Part shown: piece by piece, positions 12,917-25,550 of the stretch
How positions within the stretch are numbered: position 1 is the stretch's first letter
How the letters are laid out: every line of letters begins with the position of its first letter
Assembly (NCBI RefSeq): GCF_022539315.1
Contig: NC_066317.1
Location: forward strand, 53,920,435 to 53,984,434
Source: Serinus canaria
Taxonomy: Eukaryota; Chordata; Aves; Passeriformes; Fringillidae
Reading direction: 5' to 3'
Length of the DNA: 64,000 nucleotides
Made by a program: the position numbers and the translations under genes
Notes under the pieces: generated by a model
What the model was told of the DNA's origin: nothing
Database searches by the model: none
Seen by the model: the letters and a program-made list of their open reading frames with translations, nothing else

Positions 12917-15900
12917 CATACTTTTACTTCATAAATGCATTTACATGTTTGTGTCCTGTTGACACAATGGGTTATGATCACTCTTTTACATGTAAGCATG
13001 TGCCTGCTTGATTTTAAATCTGGAAGTACAAGAGAAGAATTTCAGCCCAGCTGTAAATTTCTTTTCTTTGACCTGCAGTTTTGATATTCTGCTTGAAAAC
13101 AATGTGGTCTGATTTTCAGGGATTTTCCAACTGAGCAAATTCAAGTCAGAATACTACTTTATAATCCTAAAGGATGCTTTGTTTTCCAGCTTTACCAGTG
13201 GGGCCTTACACACCTTTGTCAGTGAGGCACAGGAGGAATTGATTGTATAATATCTATCATAACCTCTGGGATACACAGATAAAAGGAACTTCATAAGAAT
13301 AATGACTTTTTATTGATGACTGCTCTGAGCTGAAATAAATGCATCTTCTGTCTGCAAAGATGAAACTATTTAAAAAGGAGAATAGAACGTATTTGGTGAG
13401 CAGCAGATCTGCTTAATACAGAAAATTTTATGAAAACACATGGCTAAGAGATGTGAAAGATGACTTCTTGAGACCTATCTGTTTTAGTTAAAATATGTTT
13501 AAACTATTCTGAAAAAGATTTCTAACTGGTTTTTAGAAAAATTTATAAAGGGTAGAAAAATTGTTTGGTAAAATGTAGGAAGATACAGTTAAGTGTACAG
13601 AGTGAAAAAATAATCTCGACAAGCACAAGAAGTTTGTTAGTGATAAAATACATGAAGTTGTTATAAATTTCCCCAAGGAACATAATAAAAGCCCCATTAC
13701 AGACTGTGCAGAAGATGACTCTGGAATTAATGTGTCCCTGGCAAAGTCTAATTCAGCTGAAAAAAATACTTTTTAAATCCCATTTTGAATTTTTTTGAAT
13801 GAAGAAAATATTAGTGAAACCTCTGATTTGTCTGAGTCATCTCTGCGCAAGAATGAAGAGAATGTTAAGAAATGAACAACAGGAAGTACTGCATGCATTT
13901 TTTGGAAACCAATCTATACTGTTCAGTTTGGAGGACTATATCTGGGTAAAGAAATATTTACAGCAATCCAAATCTTCCAGTGCATTGCTCCAGCAAAATG
14001 ATGTGATTTGGCTCCTAACAAGTCAAATCCATTGGATCATAGTGGAGGGGTGGGTCTAACACAAATCTTTAAATATTTGCATTGATGAGGAATGTATGAA
14101 TTCTTTTAGTAAATAACTGGAAAGATAGATAAATAAATAGGATAAAAATCTAAAGAATAGCAAACAGCTTGACATGTGGGCAATCTTCAAATCCTCTTGG
14201 AATTGGACAGCTTTGGGAATCAAAGATCAGGACTAAACTAGGGCATATTTCTATGCAAAGAACTGAATAGTCTTCAAACCACACTTATTTTGTTTTATGT
14301 GTTTGCTTTGCTGAGGAATCCAGCCAAGGCCTTCAACCTCTCTGGCACCAACTAAAAGTTTTAAATAAAGAATTGACAACTTAGTCTGCACACACTAAAC
14401 AAGATTCTACCTCTGCCTCCAAGAGTACAATGAGCATGGCTTTTATGTATTTCCCAGCACATGCAGCTCTTCTTGGGATGTTTTTGCTTCATCTGATTTG
14501 AAAAGACTGCAGAGCACAGAGGCAGCACACAGTCAGAAAATACTGGTGCTAAAAGTTCTTGCAGTGTCCAAAAGACCTGGTAAAGTATTTTTAAACATCA
14601 GTTGTGTTATAAATCATCACAGGAAACACTTAGCTAATCTTGGGAAGTGTATTTCAAAAAGCCACAAGGTTCAAAGTGCATATACTTTTCAAATGCATCG
14701 ATATCACAAGTATATCATTATTATTCTCATGTCAGCATCTGAGTTTAGTGACAGCTAAATGGACCTAAAGCAGGGTTTTTTTCCCAGTTGTTATGGAAAT
14801 GCTTAGCAACTGTTAATGTATTTACTGGCCAGAAACTAATTAATATTCTAGAGTGAATTTTTTAAAAAAATGCACTTAAAAATATAATTTAAGGTAAAAC
14901 TTGTACTCAAATGTGAAAAGAAACCCCTTATTTTCAATAGTCTCTTAAGTCCCAACAGGGTCTAACCAAACTCTTAGTACAAGATCAAAAAAGCAAATAG
15001 TTTATTTCATCAATAAGAACAGACTGCCAAAATCTAGAGCTCATCTGGAGCATAATAACTATGTGTACAGTAGTATACAGTGTGTACCTAACAAATTATT
15101 AATAAAACCCTGTAATTCATCTAGAATCTTCTCTAAAATTTTATCCTAACTCTGAATGCAGCTGTAACAATTTTATTAAACCAAAAGTATTTGTGTAGCA
15201 AGGGTAGCATCATTAATTAACATGTGAACTTCCACCTTCAGCTCAGTCAGCAGCAGTTGCCTGTATGTGATACATGTGATGCTATCATTGAATGTGGCAT
15301 GCAGTCCTTAGGAAAACACATGATGGGTTACAATACTTCAGTCAAGTCTTCATTTACTGTAACCTGACCTTCCCTGCTCAGTGTGGAGGGTGAGACCTGG
15401 CAGAGCTTGACAACTGCCCCAGTCAGTGGGGAGATGTCCAAGTCAGCACATCCATCACACACATGACCTCAGCACCTTCATGGGAGACCCCAGGACAGAG
15501 AGACTCCCCCTGCTCCACCTGCAAAAAGTTGCTCTGACTTCTCCTCAAAGGGCTTTTAATTCAGATTTTACTGAATTAGGGAAGTTTCCCTACCCTTCCT
15601 CTTTAGCTTTTAAAGACAACTTGTGCCCTGTTATACGATAATTTGGATTCTCTTTTTAGCTGTTGGAGAAGGCTGGCATGTCTGAAGTGGAGTCTAGAGT
15701 GGATTTAACTCTGCAAATGCAAGAAAATGTACCTCTTTTTGGACGCCAGAGGCTGACAGAAAACACACACTTTTTATTCATAGTGGCAACTAGTGCAATC
15801 TGGAAATCTTCTACTGTCAGCAAGAATGAACTTCACAAATCAGTTACTAGCACATTTCTTGGCACAATCTCAGTGAAAATCTCTTATTATGATGTACTAA

Positions 15901-16497
15901 TTTACTGAAATGCAGTGTTGCAAACATTTAAACAATTGATTTTGTATTTTGTTGCAGAATCTGGATGTTTATATTTACTGATCTACAGGTGGTATTTCAG
16001 TTATTGGTTATTTAATGCCAAACCTGATGGAAGTGTCCTATTTTTGCTCTCACATATGCATACAAGTTCTTCTCCACTGGTCTGGGAGGTAAGGAGAGTC
16101 TGCTTGGATCTTTGTGGAGAAGAATGCAATTTTCTGACACAATGTATAAGATACAAAGCTATTTCCCCACCTTTCCTTTCCCGTTATTTTTGTGCCTGTG
16201 CACATGATAACCCACAGAAATATATAAAAGCTGAAGTAATGTAAGAAGCAGAAGTTTCTCTCTCACACATCATATTCAGTTTAGTGCAGGAGGTCCAGGT
16301 TGGAAAACCCAAGCTATTCAAAACATGAGACAACTCCCATGTGTTATGAAACAGATGGAATAAAAGGTACCTATGTGTGTAACCATAAGTACACACATCC
16401 CTATTTTAAATTATACAAAAACATAAACTTGCATATGCATTCAATTTTTAATACACTATTTAATTATAGTTACTATCTTTTTTGTTTATTCTTGTAA
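12917..16497. other. Unique noncoding sequence, no gene recognised
   Basis: AT-rich, no exon or repeat recognised. The longest open frame is 109 codons at 15915-16244 (plus strand). It begins inside a longer run without stops but matches no family I know and is Cys/Phe/Tyr-rich, as chance AT-rich frames tend to be. Confidence 0.6.
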
Positions 16498-16537
16498 ATA
16501 TGTATGTATGTATGTATGTGTGTGTGTACGTGTGTAT
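16498..16537. repeat. (ATGT)n/(TG)n microsatellite
   Basis: About five ATGT units pass directly into a TG run and then an imperfect 'acgtgtgtata' tail. It is a compound simple repeat, likely length-polymorphic. Confidence 0.9.
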
Positions 16538-16787
16538 AGAAGAGCCTTGATATTTTTCTTTCACTTTTTCAGTCTTTAGGCCACAGCTATCTACCACTAC
16601 ATTATGTAAGACTTGTGGACTTGAAAATATATTGAAGTGAATGATCAATAAATGGTGCATCATTTGCCAATGCTCTACTGTTTAATAGCCAAGAATAATG
16701 GAGGAAATGTCTGCTATGTGGAAGCAACTATGTGTCTCTAGATTTTCAAGCTTCATAGAGTTTGAGGTGCTTTTTTCCCTTATATAC

Positions 16788-16806
16788 AAAAAAAAAAAAA
16801 AAAAAA
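16788..16806. repeat. A19 homopolymer run
   Basis: Nineteen consecutive A on the plus strand. No AATAAA lies just upstream and no recognisable element precedes it, so there is no positive sign that it is a retroposon tail. Confidence 0.9.
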
Positions 16807-19687
16807 TCAAATAGAAAAAGCTATAAAGCAAAATGCAAAACTCAAAAAATACCCACTTTTTGACTGTTATTTGTTCATCTCTGTCCTGTCCTGTGCTAGT
16901 ATGGAAAAACAGTCCTTTCCCAGAGAGAAAATCCATTAATATTTGTGAAATGCTTAGATATTGTGATAAAAGGGATCCTGTTAGTACTTAGACAGATGTA
17001 TCTGCAACATCTGGCAGTAGATTTCATAGCCCAGTCAGAGGTCTGGCCTTGATGACTCTGTTTAATTATCTCTTGGCTAAGGAATGCATGTCTTTCCCTC
17101 TTATCTCTCATAATCCTACCGAGATCCCGTCTGGGAAAAATATTGGGTAAGTGCAAACTTAGCCCAGGGAGTTGATGAGATGAGGTAAATCTCAAGCTGC
17201 CATGTTCATGAATGCTCAAAGTTTTAGCACATTTTTACAAGCTTTGGCAGAAGGACATCATTAATGTTTCAGAAGTTCTCCTGATCTTTCTTTATTGCTC
17301 TTTGGTCAGTGTCCCTGTAGTTTTCCACTGTAGCATTTTTTCATTACTGGAAGGAAAGTAATACCTCTTGTTGGTAAAACATTTTTCTTTTTCTTAATGA
17401 GTTTCAAAATAAAGTGGAATGTAGCTGTATAGGCAGCCTTAAACTTGGCCATCAAAGCAGTACAACAATCAGTCCTGGTGGGTGTTCAGCTCTCTTGAGC
17501 ATCAGCTTTATCATATTTATAAAAGTTCTGCTTTACTAATAGAGCATTTGTTTCTATCAGCTGTAGGAAAAATATTATACCCAAGGTAAATCTATGAGGG
17601 AGTAACATCTAGGCTCTGACACACAGGAGTCCTGAAGGAAGTGAATGACCATGACTGACTTCTTTGTAATTTCTACCAGTTTGGTAATTCTGTCTAGAAT
17701 GTTTTTACAGTTGATCAAATATCTTGCAAGAAACTCTCACCTAATCTAACCTGGGCATTTGATTCCACTGAGAAGCACTGGATGTATTGAAAGATATTTC
17801 ACACAATACTGTTATACTAGATAGAACACATTTTTAAACCAAAAAGGAAGCAAATTTTGGCCCTTAACCTACATATTTGATCTAAGCAATGTTTTATAGA
17901 AAGAATTGTCTAGTATGAGTATGTTTTCCCTCAGTCATCCTCTTTGTGATTTCCTGCAGTTTCCTTTGAGCACCTGGTATTTTTTTCTAGCCATACAAAA
18001 TTTTGAAGGGAAAAACGTTTGGTTGAATTTTTGTTCAGAACCATGAACACTGAAATTGGTCCCTCCTTTTGGCAAATGGCACTTTTCATTTCCATGGCAA
18101 ATGATCTTATCCCAAGTGACTGACTTGACCAAGGATAGTAGCTTGATGCTTTTTTGTAATACAATATTGATGGTTTAAAAATAACAATGCTTGCTTAAAT
18201 ATATTTGCGTGCACAATTTGTGCACAGAAATTTGAAAAGTTAGAGAAAACCCTCTTGTAAAACATATTGTCTTTTAAAGAAGTAGCCTAAAATGCATAGC
18301 TGGAGAAAGGGCAACATGCTTTTGGCTAAGTGAAACAAGATGGAATCATTGCTGATCAGAGTAATAATTATTCCCTGAACACAGTGGATTTCTTTAAAGG
18401 GAAATAGAGTCTTGTCTATTCCTCTGTAAAGACTTGACCATTCCTTTGCTCCTGAAGACCAAATGTCTTAAATACTAAGTTGCAAAAAAATTAGTCTTAC
18501 AATGACTGAGATCTTGATGTGATTGAATCCAAATTCTGCACATGTCTGAGACCAGTCACATTACCCTTGCTTTTTAGAGTTCTTTCCTGGTTTTCTGTGG
18601 GTCATTAGCAGAAGTTTGCCCCACAAGTGAAGCTTATTGAGAGAGTTCAGTAAGGAGTGGGGGGCTACCTTGCTCATGACTCAAATCTCTTTTTATTTCT
18701 TTTACACCTGCCTGCACTTTTTAAATGTGCAGTGTCATGAAAAGCTGCATAATTCAGGAGATAAAACCAGGATTCTCTTTGGACAGAAAAGACCCTATTT
18801 TAACTTAAAATGGGCTGCTGCATAGATTTTCAAACCATACATATTGCACTTGAAGAACCACCCATTTTGAAGCACTTGCCCTCATGCAGAGCAGAGCACC
18901 ATCAGAATGCTAGAAAAAAATCAAGCCCATAAAACCTAATGCATACAGAAGGAAAAACTTCTTAATGATCAGCTAGATCAGTGACTGAAGATATCACATA
19001 ATGGCTCTTTTACTATATGGTTTCAGTGAAGGCTCAGGAGATCATTCACCATATTAAATCAAATCTAGAAATATTTAAATACTGTTTAGTTCATAGATCA
19101 GTGATCTGGTAAACTGTAATGGAACTTTTTCAACCATGGTGAGCTAATGGAAAAATAAAAGTTAGGTTGTGTTCATCTATGACAAAGCCAAAAACACAGT
19201 GAAGCTGAAATGGTCTACTGTGTCAAAGTCTGTGTGAAGCATTTTTAATTAACTATTCATCTTCTCATTAGTCAGGATTAATGCAGAAGGATCTATTAAG
19301 ATCTACTGTCTCAAAGAGTATGTCATGCCAAGAGTCTTTAAAGCCTCAAGATATATTACCCAGTCACAGTACCACATTATAGACTGACAGAAAAATTGCA
19401 TACTTAAAAAATAAAGCTGGCTCTGAGTAATGCTTTTGCAAGCAAATACCTTAAATCTTTTTTAAACTGCTATTTTTCTCAGTTCTGTAATTAATCAGAG
19501 GAGCATAATATAAGAATTTTTTTTCAATTCTCTTAACACAATCATGTTTTTCAGTTTCTGTAACATCATTTAAGAAATCCTAGTTATGTCATCATGAAAA
19601 ATAACTTTATCATATTTTGTCCTCATAACCCTGAGAAGTTCTAAAGTCAAATTACTCAGGGAGCTGAGGGTTTTGATGCAAACACTG
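16807..19687. other. Unique noncoding sequence, no gene recognised
   Basis: No exon, RNA gene or recognisable repeat. The longest frame (107 codons, minus strand, 16896-17219) is unrecognised and short enough to be chance. Confidence 0.6.
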
Positions 19688-19835
19688 GGAACTTGGGCTG
19701 TTCATCCTTAAGAGGTGAAGACAAGGGGACACCTTTCTGTTGACCTTACACACCTTGTAGAGAAGATGGAGCCAGGCTCTTATAGGAGTGGTATGGCACA
19801 AGAAGAAATAGACACAGATTTCAGAACAAGCCCTT
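19688..19835 (+). mobile_element. Old CR1 LINE fragment
   Basis: Degenerate but ordered matches to the CR1 region upstream of the 3' end: 'cttgggctgttcatcc' where CR1 has a 'ttgttcagcctggag' block, then 'gaagacaaggggacacc', and a well-kept 'agaagatggagccaggctc' at about 19763, followed by an 'agtggtatggcacaag' block. Neither the 5' part nor the 3' terminus is present, so this is an internal fragment of an older copy. Confidence 0.7.
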
Positions 19836-21094
19836 TTGAAGGGGGCAAGATTCAGGAGGCATTTAAGATAATTTATGCACTCTCTTTGAAGAAAGAAAAC
19901 AAATAAGAATAGGATGTGAAGGTGCAGTATGTCATCTGTCCAGACTTACCAACTGTTACTGATATAGCTGCAAATTTGAATATTCTACCCAATATCCTGC
20001 TGAACCATGCAGAATACTTATTGCAATAAAGATATCTTATTATATATTTACAAATGTTCTGGCTATATTTGGAAATGATTTCTAGGTAAATAGCACTTAA
20101 AGCATGTGATGAATTACAGACTTGATGACCTATCTTGCACCTTTGAACACAATAAAATATGTTCAACTTGTTTCACAATTCTGAATGGCCTTACTTGCCA
20201 TACGGGAAAGTAGAAAGTGCTTCTGCTTTCTTTTTTTGCTGGAAGGACACATACAAGCTTTCTCTTTCAGGTCTGACTTTATAATCCTTCTTAAATTGAA
20301 TATTTTCACACATTTAAATAAAATCCCCTAAATCTGATATCTGATACTAGTTCAAAGTGCGGCAATCAGCTAAGAATAACTGAAAATAATTACTCAAAAA
20401 CCAAGAAAAAAATCAATATCATAACAAATCAGATTGAAGTTTCCTCTGAAAAGCTCAACTGATCAAACCTTGCAATCAATATTTAGATTTTTCTTCCTCA
20501 CACTGCAGAGACTTTTATAAAACATATCAGTTATGATACACCCTTGATCTTGGCCTCGCCTGCAGACCCCTGGGTACATATTCCTTCACACTTCTACAGA
20601 CTGAATGAAATCAGCAGGGTTTCTAGGAACACAGCTAATGAATCCTGGTGCAAGAATTGTGCCTAAAGCTTGTTATTTGTGTTGTCCAGTGAGGTGAATG
20701 ACAAAAAGGAGGCCTTCACACCTCTTCATTGTCCAGAGATAGTGCAAATCCAAATCTGGCAAGATGTTATCTCTGAAATGAGGCATGCTACATGGCTCAC
20801 TGTTGAGGCCAGTAGTTTCTGAGGTGGGTAGAGCATAGCTGTACTCAGTGTTTCAGAGGAAGCACCCCACACATTTTCAAAGCAATTAAGCATAATGGGC
20901 AAGACTTCCCAGGTCAAAAGATCTAATTATTAGCTAAATCATTAGTATCTGATGATTCATATTAGCTACAATATAGTGTAACTCTTTTACAGATCATGTG
21001 GACTCCAACATTTTAACCAAATATGGCAAGATTTAACAATTCTAACACCATAAGCTGATTGTTACCCCATTGTTGTGCTTTAACTCTTTTCTCA
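19836..21094. other. Unique noncoding sequence between CR1 fragments
   Basis: AT-rich, no exon or repeat recognised between the old CR1 piece and the next CR1 copy. It contains several AATAAA and TTTATT words, as expected from composition. Confidence 0.6.
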
Positions 21095-21655
21095 GACATG
21101 CTGCCAGGTCCTTGAAAAGTTTGCTCTTTGCCCTCTTTTCCCCAAACTGGCAAGGATGCAGCTCAAATCCTGTGTTCAGTTTTGGGCCCTTCACTTCAAG
21201 AAAGACATTGAGGTGCTGGAGCTTCCAGAAAAGAGAAATGAAAGTGGTGAAGGTTCTAAAAACTAAGTCATGTGAGAAGAGACTGAAGGAGCTGGGGTTG
21301 TGTATCCTGGAGAAAGGGAGCCTCAGGGGGACCTTATTATTCCCTACAACTACCTGAAAGGAGATTGTAGCAAGATGGGGTTTGGCCTCTTCTCTGATGG
21401 ATGAGAGGACATGGCCACATTCTACACCAGGGGAAGTTCAAGCTGGACATCAGAAGGAATTTCTTCATGGAAAGGGTTGTTAAACCTTGATGAAGGCACC
21501 ACTCCTGGTGGTGGTGAAGTCACCATCCCTGGAGGTGTTCAGGAAACAGCTGGACTTGTCACTTTGAGCCATGGTCTATGTGGTGGTCACTCAAAGGTTA
21601 GATTTGATGATCTCGGAGGCCTTCTCCAACCTAAATGATTCCATGATTTCACAGA
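21095..21655 (+). mobile_element. CR1 LINE, 5'-truncated, plus strand
   Basis: About 560 bp follow the CR1 end of ORF2 and the 3' UTR in order: 'ctgccaggtcc' near 21100, 'cctgtgttcagttttggg' at about 21169, 'gacattgaggtgctggag', 'gaaggagctggggttgt' near 21286, 'ctacctgaaaggag' near 21349, 'catccctggaggtgttca' near 21525 and a terminal 'gattccatgattt' in place of the usual ATTCTATG repeats. The reading frame is broken: the 95- and 75-codon frames here are remnants. It lies tail-to-tail with the minus-strand CR1 that begins about 280 bp downstream. Confidence 0.93.
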
Positions 21656-21933
21656 GCCCCCCTTCTCCACCTTTAATCAGAGGTGCTGGTAGTACATTTC
21701 TCCTGTTTGGTGTCCATGTTGTTTTGATTTAAATCATAGCCAGGAAGACAAGAACTGGCTTTTGACACGTTTGTTTGGCACTGAGTTTGATGGTGTTTCT
21801 AGAATTTTCTCAAACGTTAATAAGATGTAACTTCAGGAGCCTGAGTCGGAGTTAAGACCAAATGACAGAGTGGAGACTACACGGGCTGACACACCAAAAC
21901 ACTTCATTGACAGATAAAGGTAATCAATTACTT

Positions 21934-22160
21934 ATCATAGATTCATGGACTCATAGAATAGTTTGGTGGGAAAGGAGCTTAAGATCATCTTGTTCCACCC
22001 CTCTGTGATGGACAGAGAAACGTCCCCATCTTAAAGTTGCTTTAAGACCCCTTAAACCTGATCTTGAACTCTTTCAGGAATGGAGAAGAATATGCTACAG
22101 CTTTTCTGGGTACCCTGAGCCAGTGCCTCATGTGCCTTTGTCACCTCTCCATGACAAAGA
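21934..22160 (-). mobile_element. CR1 LINE 3'-end fragment, minus strand
   Basis: Read on the plus strand it starts with the reverse complement of the CR1 terminus ('catagattcatggact', 'catagaatagtttgg'), then 'aaggagcttaagatcatc', 'ttccacccctctg' and a 'cagtgcctcatgtgcc' block, stopping after 'catgacaaagaa'. About 227 bp of 3' end survive. It abuts a second CR1 in the same orientation, so either this copy is 5'-truncated at that point or it was interrupted there. Confidence 0.88.
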
Positions 22161-22570
22161 ACTATAGAATAGCAGAGGGTGGAAAGGAGCTCAAAAAAAT
22201 CATGCCTTTTTGGGAAATGCAGCCAAGGTGATTAAGTCTAACAGCCTGTCTAATTACATCTTGAAGCCTTCAAGAACTCTGGGGAGGCCATTCCAGGGAA
22301 TGCCTGTTCTTACCATAACAAATTCCTTTCTTATATCAAGATGAATCCTCTCCTGGTGCAATTTGTACCCGTTGCCTCTTGTCTTCTCCATTTGGTTCCT
22401 TGTGAAAAGAGAGCCTCTGCTCTCCTTTTAGCCAGCCTTGAACTGTACGAATATTGTGATGACCCCTCTCTTTTACAGCAAGAAAGGACCTGACTCCTTC
22501 AGTGCTTTCTCATGGGGCAGGTTCTCCAGCCCTTTAATCACCTTCCTCTGGGAGGAAAGCCACGGAGGGC
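22161..22570 (-). mobile_element. Second CR1 LINE fragment, minus strand
   Basis: A new CR1 3' end starts here ('ctatagaatagcagagg', 'ggaaaggagctcaaa'), showing that this is a separate copy. It continues through antisense CR1 blocks: 'gccattccagggaatgcc', 'cctggtgcaatttgtacc' followed by 'cgttgcctcttgtcttct', and 'ggttctccagccctttaatc' near 22519. It appears more diverged than the plus-strand copy at 21.1-21.7 kb. The 5' limit is uncertain; weak similarity may extend to about 22640. Confidence 0.85.
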
Positions 22571-25489
22571 AGTGTAGAGGCTGGTACACATGGTGGGTGC
22601 TCTCAGGGCCAAGCTGGGGGATCCCCAGGCTCTCTGACTGCTGACACACATTGGAGCAGGTAAAAAACAGTCTGCTCTTGCTTGGCTTTTGTCAGCTTGC
22701 TGCCACATCTGACAATGGACTGCTGCTGCTTTTGCTCACCACGTACCCCTCTTGAGGATGCTGTCACCACTTCCACAGTGTCTGGTGAGTTTTACACGAA
22801 AGGTGCCCCTCTGTGCTCATAGCCAAGCTGTGGCCTTGCCCTGTGGAACTAGCAGAAATTTATATGCCAACACCAAGATCAACATGCCTAATTTATGGCA
22901 ACTGCTAGGCCCTGCTCCAAGACTCCCTCCATACTCTCACAGTCTCCTTCATGTTCAACCTGTTTCAGAACTTCTTACCCATTGCCCACCAGAACAGCAG
23001 TAGACTGAGACACCTCAGAGAGAAATGCCCAGGCAAGAGCTTGAGGAAACAGCCAAAGGGAAGCCAGGGAACATCGTGGTCAGGGGCAAAGCTGACACCC
23101 TGACATCAGAGCCAACAACAGAAAAAGAAAAAATCTGTTTTCTCTAATGAAAGACTGTAAAGTACTTACCCAGCTCTGAGCTCAGTGAAGAGGAGGAGAC
23201 AGTCCAAAAGGCAGGCAGAATGCTTCACATAAAACACTTTCACTACTAAGGAAGTGAGAGGCGAGAGAAATTTTTTTGAAAGGAGAGGAAAAGCTAGACG
23301 TTTATTCTCATCATCAAAGGGAAGGAAGAAGCAAATGAACCAGAAATCAAAGATTGAATATCATTGGTCTTGCTGACAAAGCAATCAGCAATTCCCTCAC
23401 AGCAAGTGTAGGGGTTTGTTGAACAAAGCAAAGGAATTTGAAAGTCTTGAACAAAATAGGGTCTTTCCATTTATAAAATTAGACATAATTTTAGAACAGC
23501 ATTTTGATTTAGGAGCTGTGAAGAATTTCTGCATTAAAAATACATAAATCCAAATTTTGTGATGTGCAATTAATAATGACTTTGTCCAAACCCTCTCCAG
23601 CCTCCTTTGTAATTCTCTTAAGAAAGCATTAAATGAGGGTATTTTCACTTAAGTTGAAAATCAATGACACTTCAATGAAGCATGCATTTTGAAAATATTA
23701 TGCAATGGAGAGGCATACATTTCTGCAGCTCAGTCAAGAGGCCAGAACGTCCTAAGTAATAATGCTGATTTAGCACTTGAAACTAGAAAATCACAATCAA
23801 CAGCTTCAAAATGTATAGGTGCCATTATTAATCCCCCAGAAGTCTTGGACTAAACCCCTGGGGTTCCCCATTTCAAAATGAAAAATGCAATGCTCATTCA
23901 ATAAATAAAGCAAACTAGAATAGTATTTAAGGTTTCGTTTCTTTTTCCAGCACATTTTGTGAAAACATGATTTCTTTTTCAGTAGATTTTTTTTTTTATA
24001 TGGATGGGAGGAAAGAGCACAAGAGAGCACTGAAAAGAGGAGCTTTATGTCTGACCATGCCTCTGGGTGACCGTAGAACCGCAGCCTGGCACTTCCACCT
24101 AGCACAAACATCCTGCTGTTGGTTTTGTTTAGTCATCCCAGACTGTGACCTCTCTGTATCTTAAGTATCTCTTGGTACCCTTAGGGATGGCTGAAATGTG
24201 TTTCATCTAAGGTCTTCAAAATAAGTACTTGGGATATAACATTAGTGAACAAAAATATCCAAAAGGGAAAGAGAAGGTAATATAAATATCAGAGTTAGAA
24301 ACCAACGAATACCTCACTTCCATCATAGGCAAGAGAGAAACAGAAACTTCAAAAACAGAAGCCAGAAGTTTGTGGTCCATGACACCACAAAATGAATACT
24401 CAAATCAGTTGCCATCAGCTCTTCCTTGCTGCCCACCAGCTCTGTCCTATGAAAACATGTGGACAAATGTAATTCTTCCTCTTCTGTAAAGTGGCAGATT
24501 ACCTAATGGCTAAAGCCAACTTTCTATTAAGCATGTCATATTCTCTTAGGTAGCATTAATATAATAAAAGTAAAACTCTGTGTGTGTGTGTGCATGTGTT
24601 TGTTTTTAATATAGGAAACTCATATGAAAAAGGCCAAAAAGGGATTCCTAATGGAAAAGGATGTGCATGCTTCTGGAGAAATTAACTGCTCCAGTGAATT
24701 GCAAAGATAAAGCTGAAGAAATTATCCAATAATTTGTCTGATCTAATTAGAGATGGCCCAATCTGCTAAATTCTTATCCAGATCCAAATTATGGGGGCAT
24801 CTGGAACTGGGATTGTAGTTTTGGCTCACAGACTCTAGTCAGGCTACTGTGAAGAGCAGGTAAAAGCTAAGGGACCCAGCCCCCTGCCACAGCATACAAA
24901 CCACTGCCATGGACTTTAAAGATGAGTTACTCAAATCCTATGGAAAAAGATTAGGAGCCAATTACTGTAAATTAGTGCATACTAAGTGAGCTATTTTCCC
25001 TTTAGTCATAACACTGAAAACTATCCTATGAAACTAGTAATTAATTTCTTGCCTCCTGCAGTTGGAAAGGTGAGACACTCAGATTTTCAAAACTAATTTT
25101 TACCACTTACTCCTGAAAAGCTCTCATTTTTCAAAAAATCAAATATTTTACCTCTAAACTTGTATTTTAAATCCTTTCTTTACCCATCAAAAAGGGGTGG
25201 TGACCTTCAGAGGAATCAAGAGAAGAAGTATTGCTGTAACCATGGGCAGTATTTGAAGCTTTTTGTGAATCCTCTTTACACATTTAGCAGTTAAAGAACA
25301 AAACCATGGAAAATAACTGAAGACTACAGTATGGCATGCAGGTGAGTGGAAATGTTACATGATGATGACTAAACAATGTATTTCAAGTGTAGAAGTCAGT
25401 CTGGGTCTGACTTTGAGGGTCACATACTGACCCTGCAGAGCAGAAGGCACATGGGAGCCACTGCACCTCATTCCCTAGCTCACGTGCTC
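22571..25489. other. Unique noncoding sequence, no gene recognised
   Basis: After the CR1 cluster no exon or repeat was recognised apart from a short TG repeat at 24579-24592. Open frames are at most 101 codons and unrecognised. Confidence 0.6.
24579..24592. repeat. (TG)7 microsatellite
   Basis: Seven perfect TG units followed by an imperfect 'catgtgtttg' continuation. Short simple repeat. Confidence 0.9.
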
Positions 25490-25545
25490 CCTTGCAGAGG
25501 AAAGCTGGAACTTGCACCCAGATCTCTTACCACTGAGCTGTGATG
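25490..25545 (-). repeat. Possible tRNA-derived SINE remnant
   Basis: On the minus strand, 'cagctcagtggtaagag' (25522-25538 as read on plus) resembles the tRNA A box (TRGCNNAGYNGG) and 'gggtgcaagttccag' resembles the B box (GGTTCGANTCC). The A-to-B spacing is shorter than in a tRNA gene and no cloverleaf can be drawn, so it is not a tRNA gene. MIR-type SINEs keep just this A/B-box part, so an old MIR-like SINE is possible. Chance similarity is not excluded. Confidence 0.35.
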
Positions 25546-25550
25546 ATGCA

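Noticed and set aside
21070..21638. Two open frames (95 and 75 codons)
   Set aside because: They lie inside the CR1 copy and are broken remnants of it, not separate genes.
25500..25545. A tRNA gene on the minus strand
   Set aside because: A-box and B-box-like words are too close together and no cloverleaf can be formed. Kept only as a weak SINE trace.
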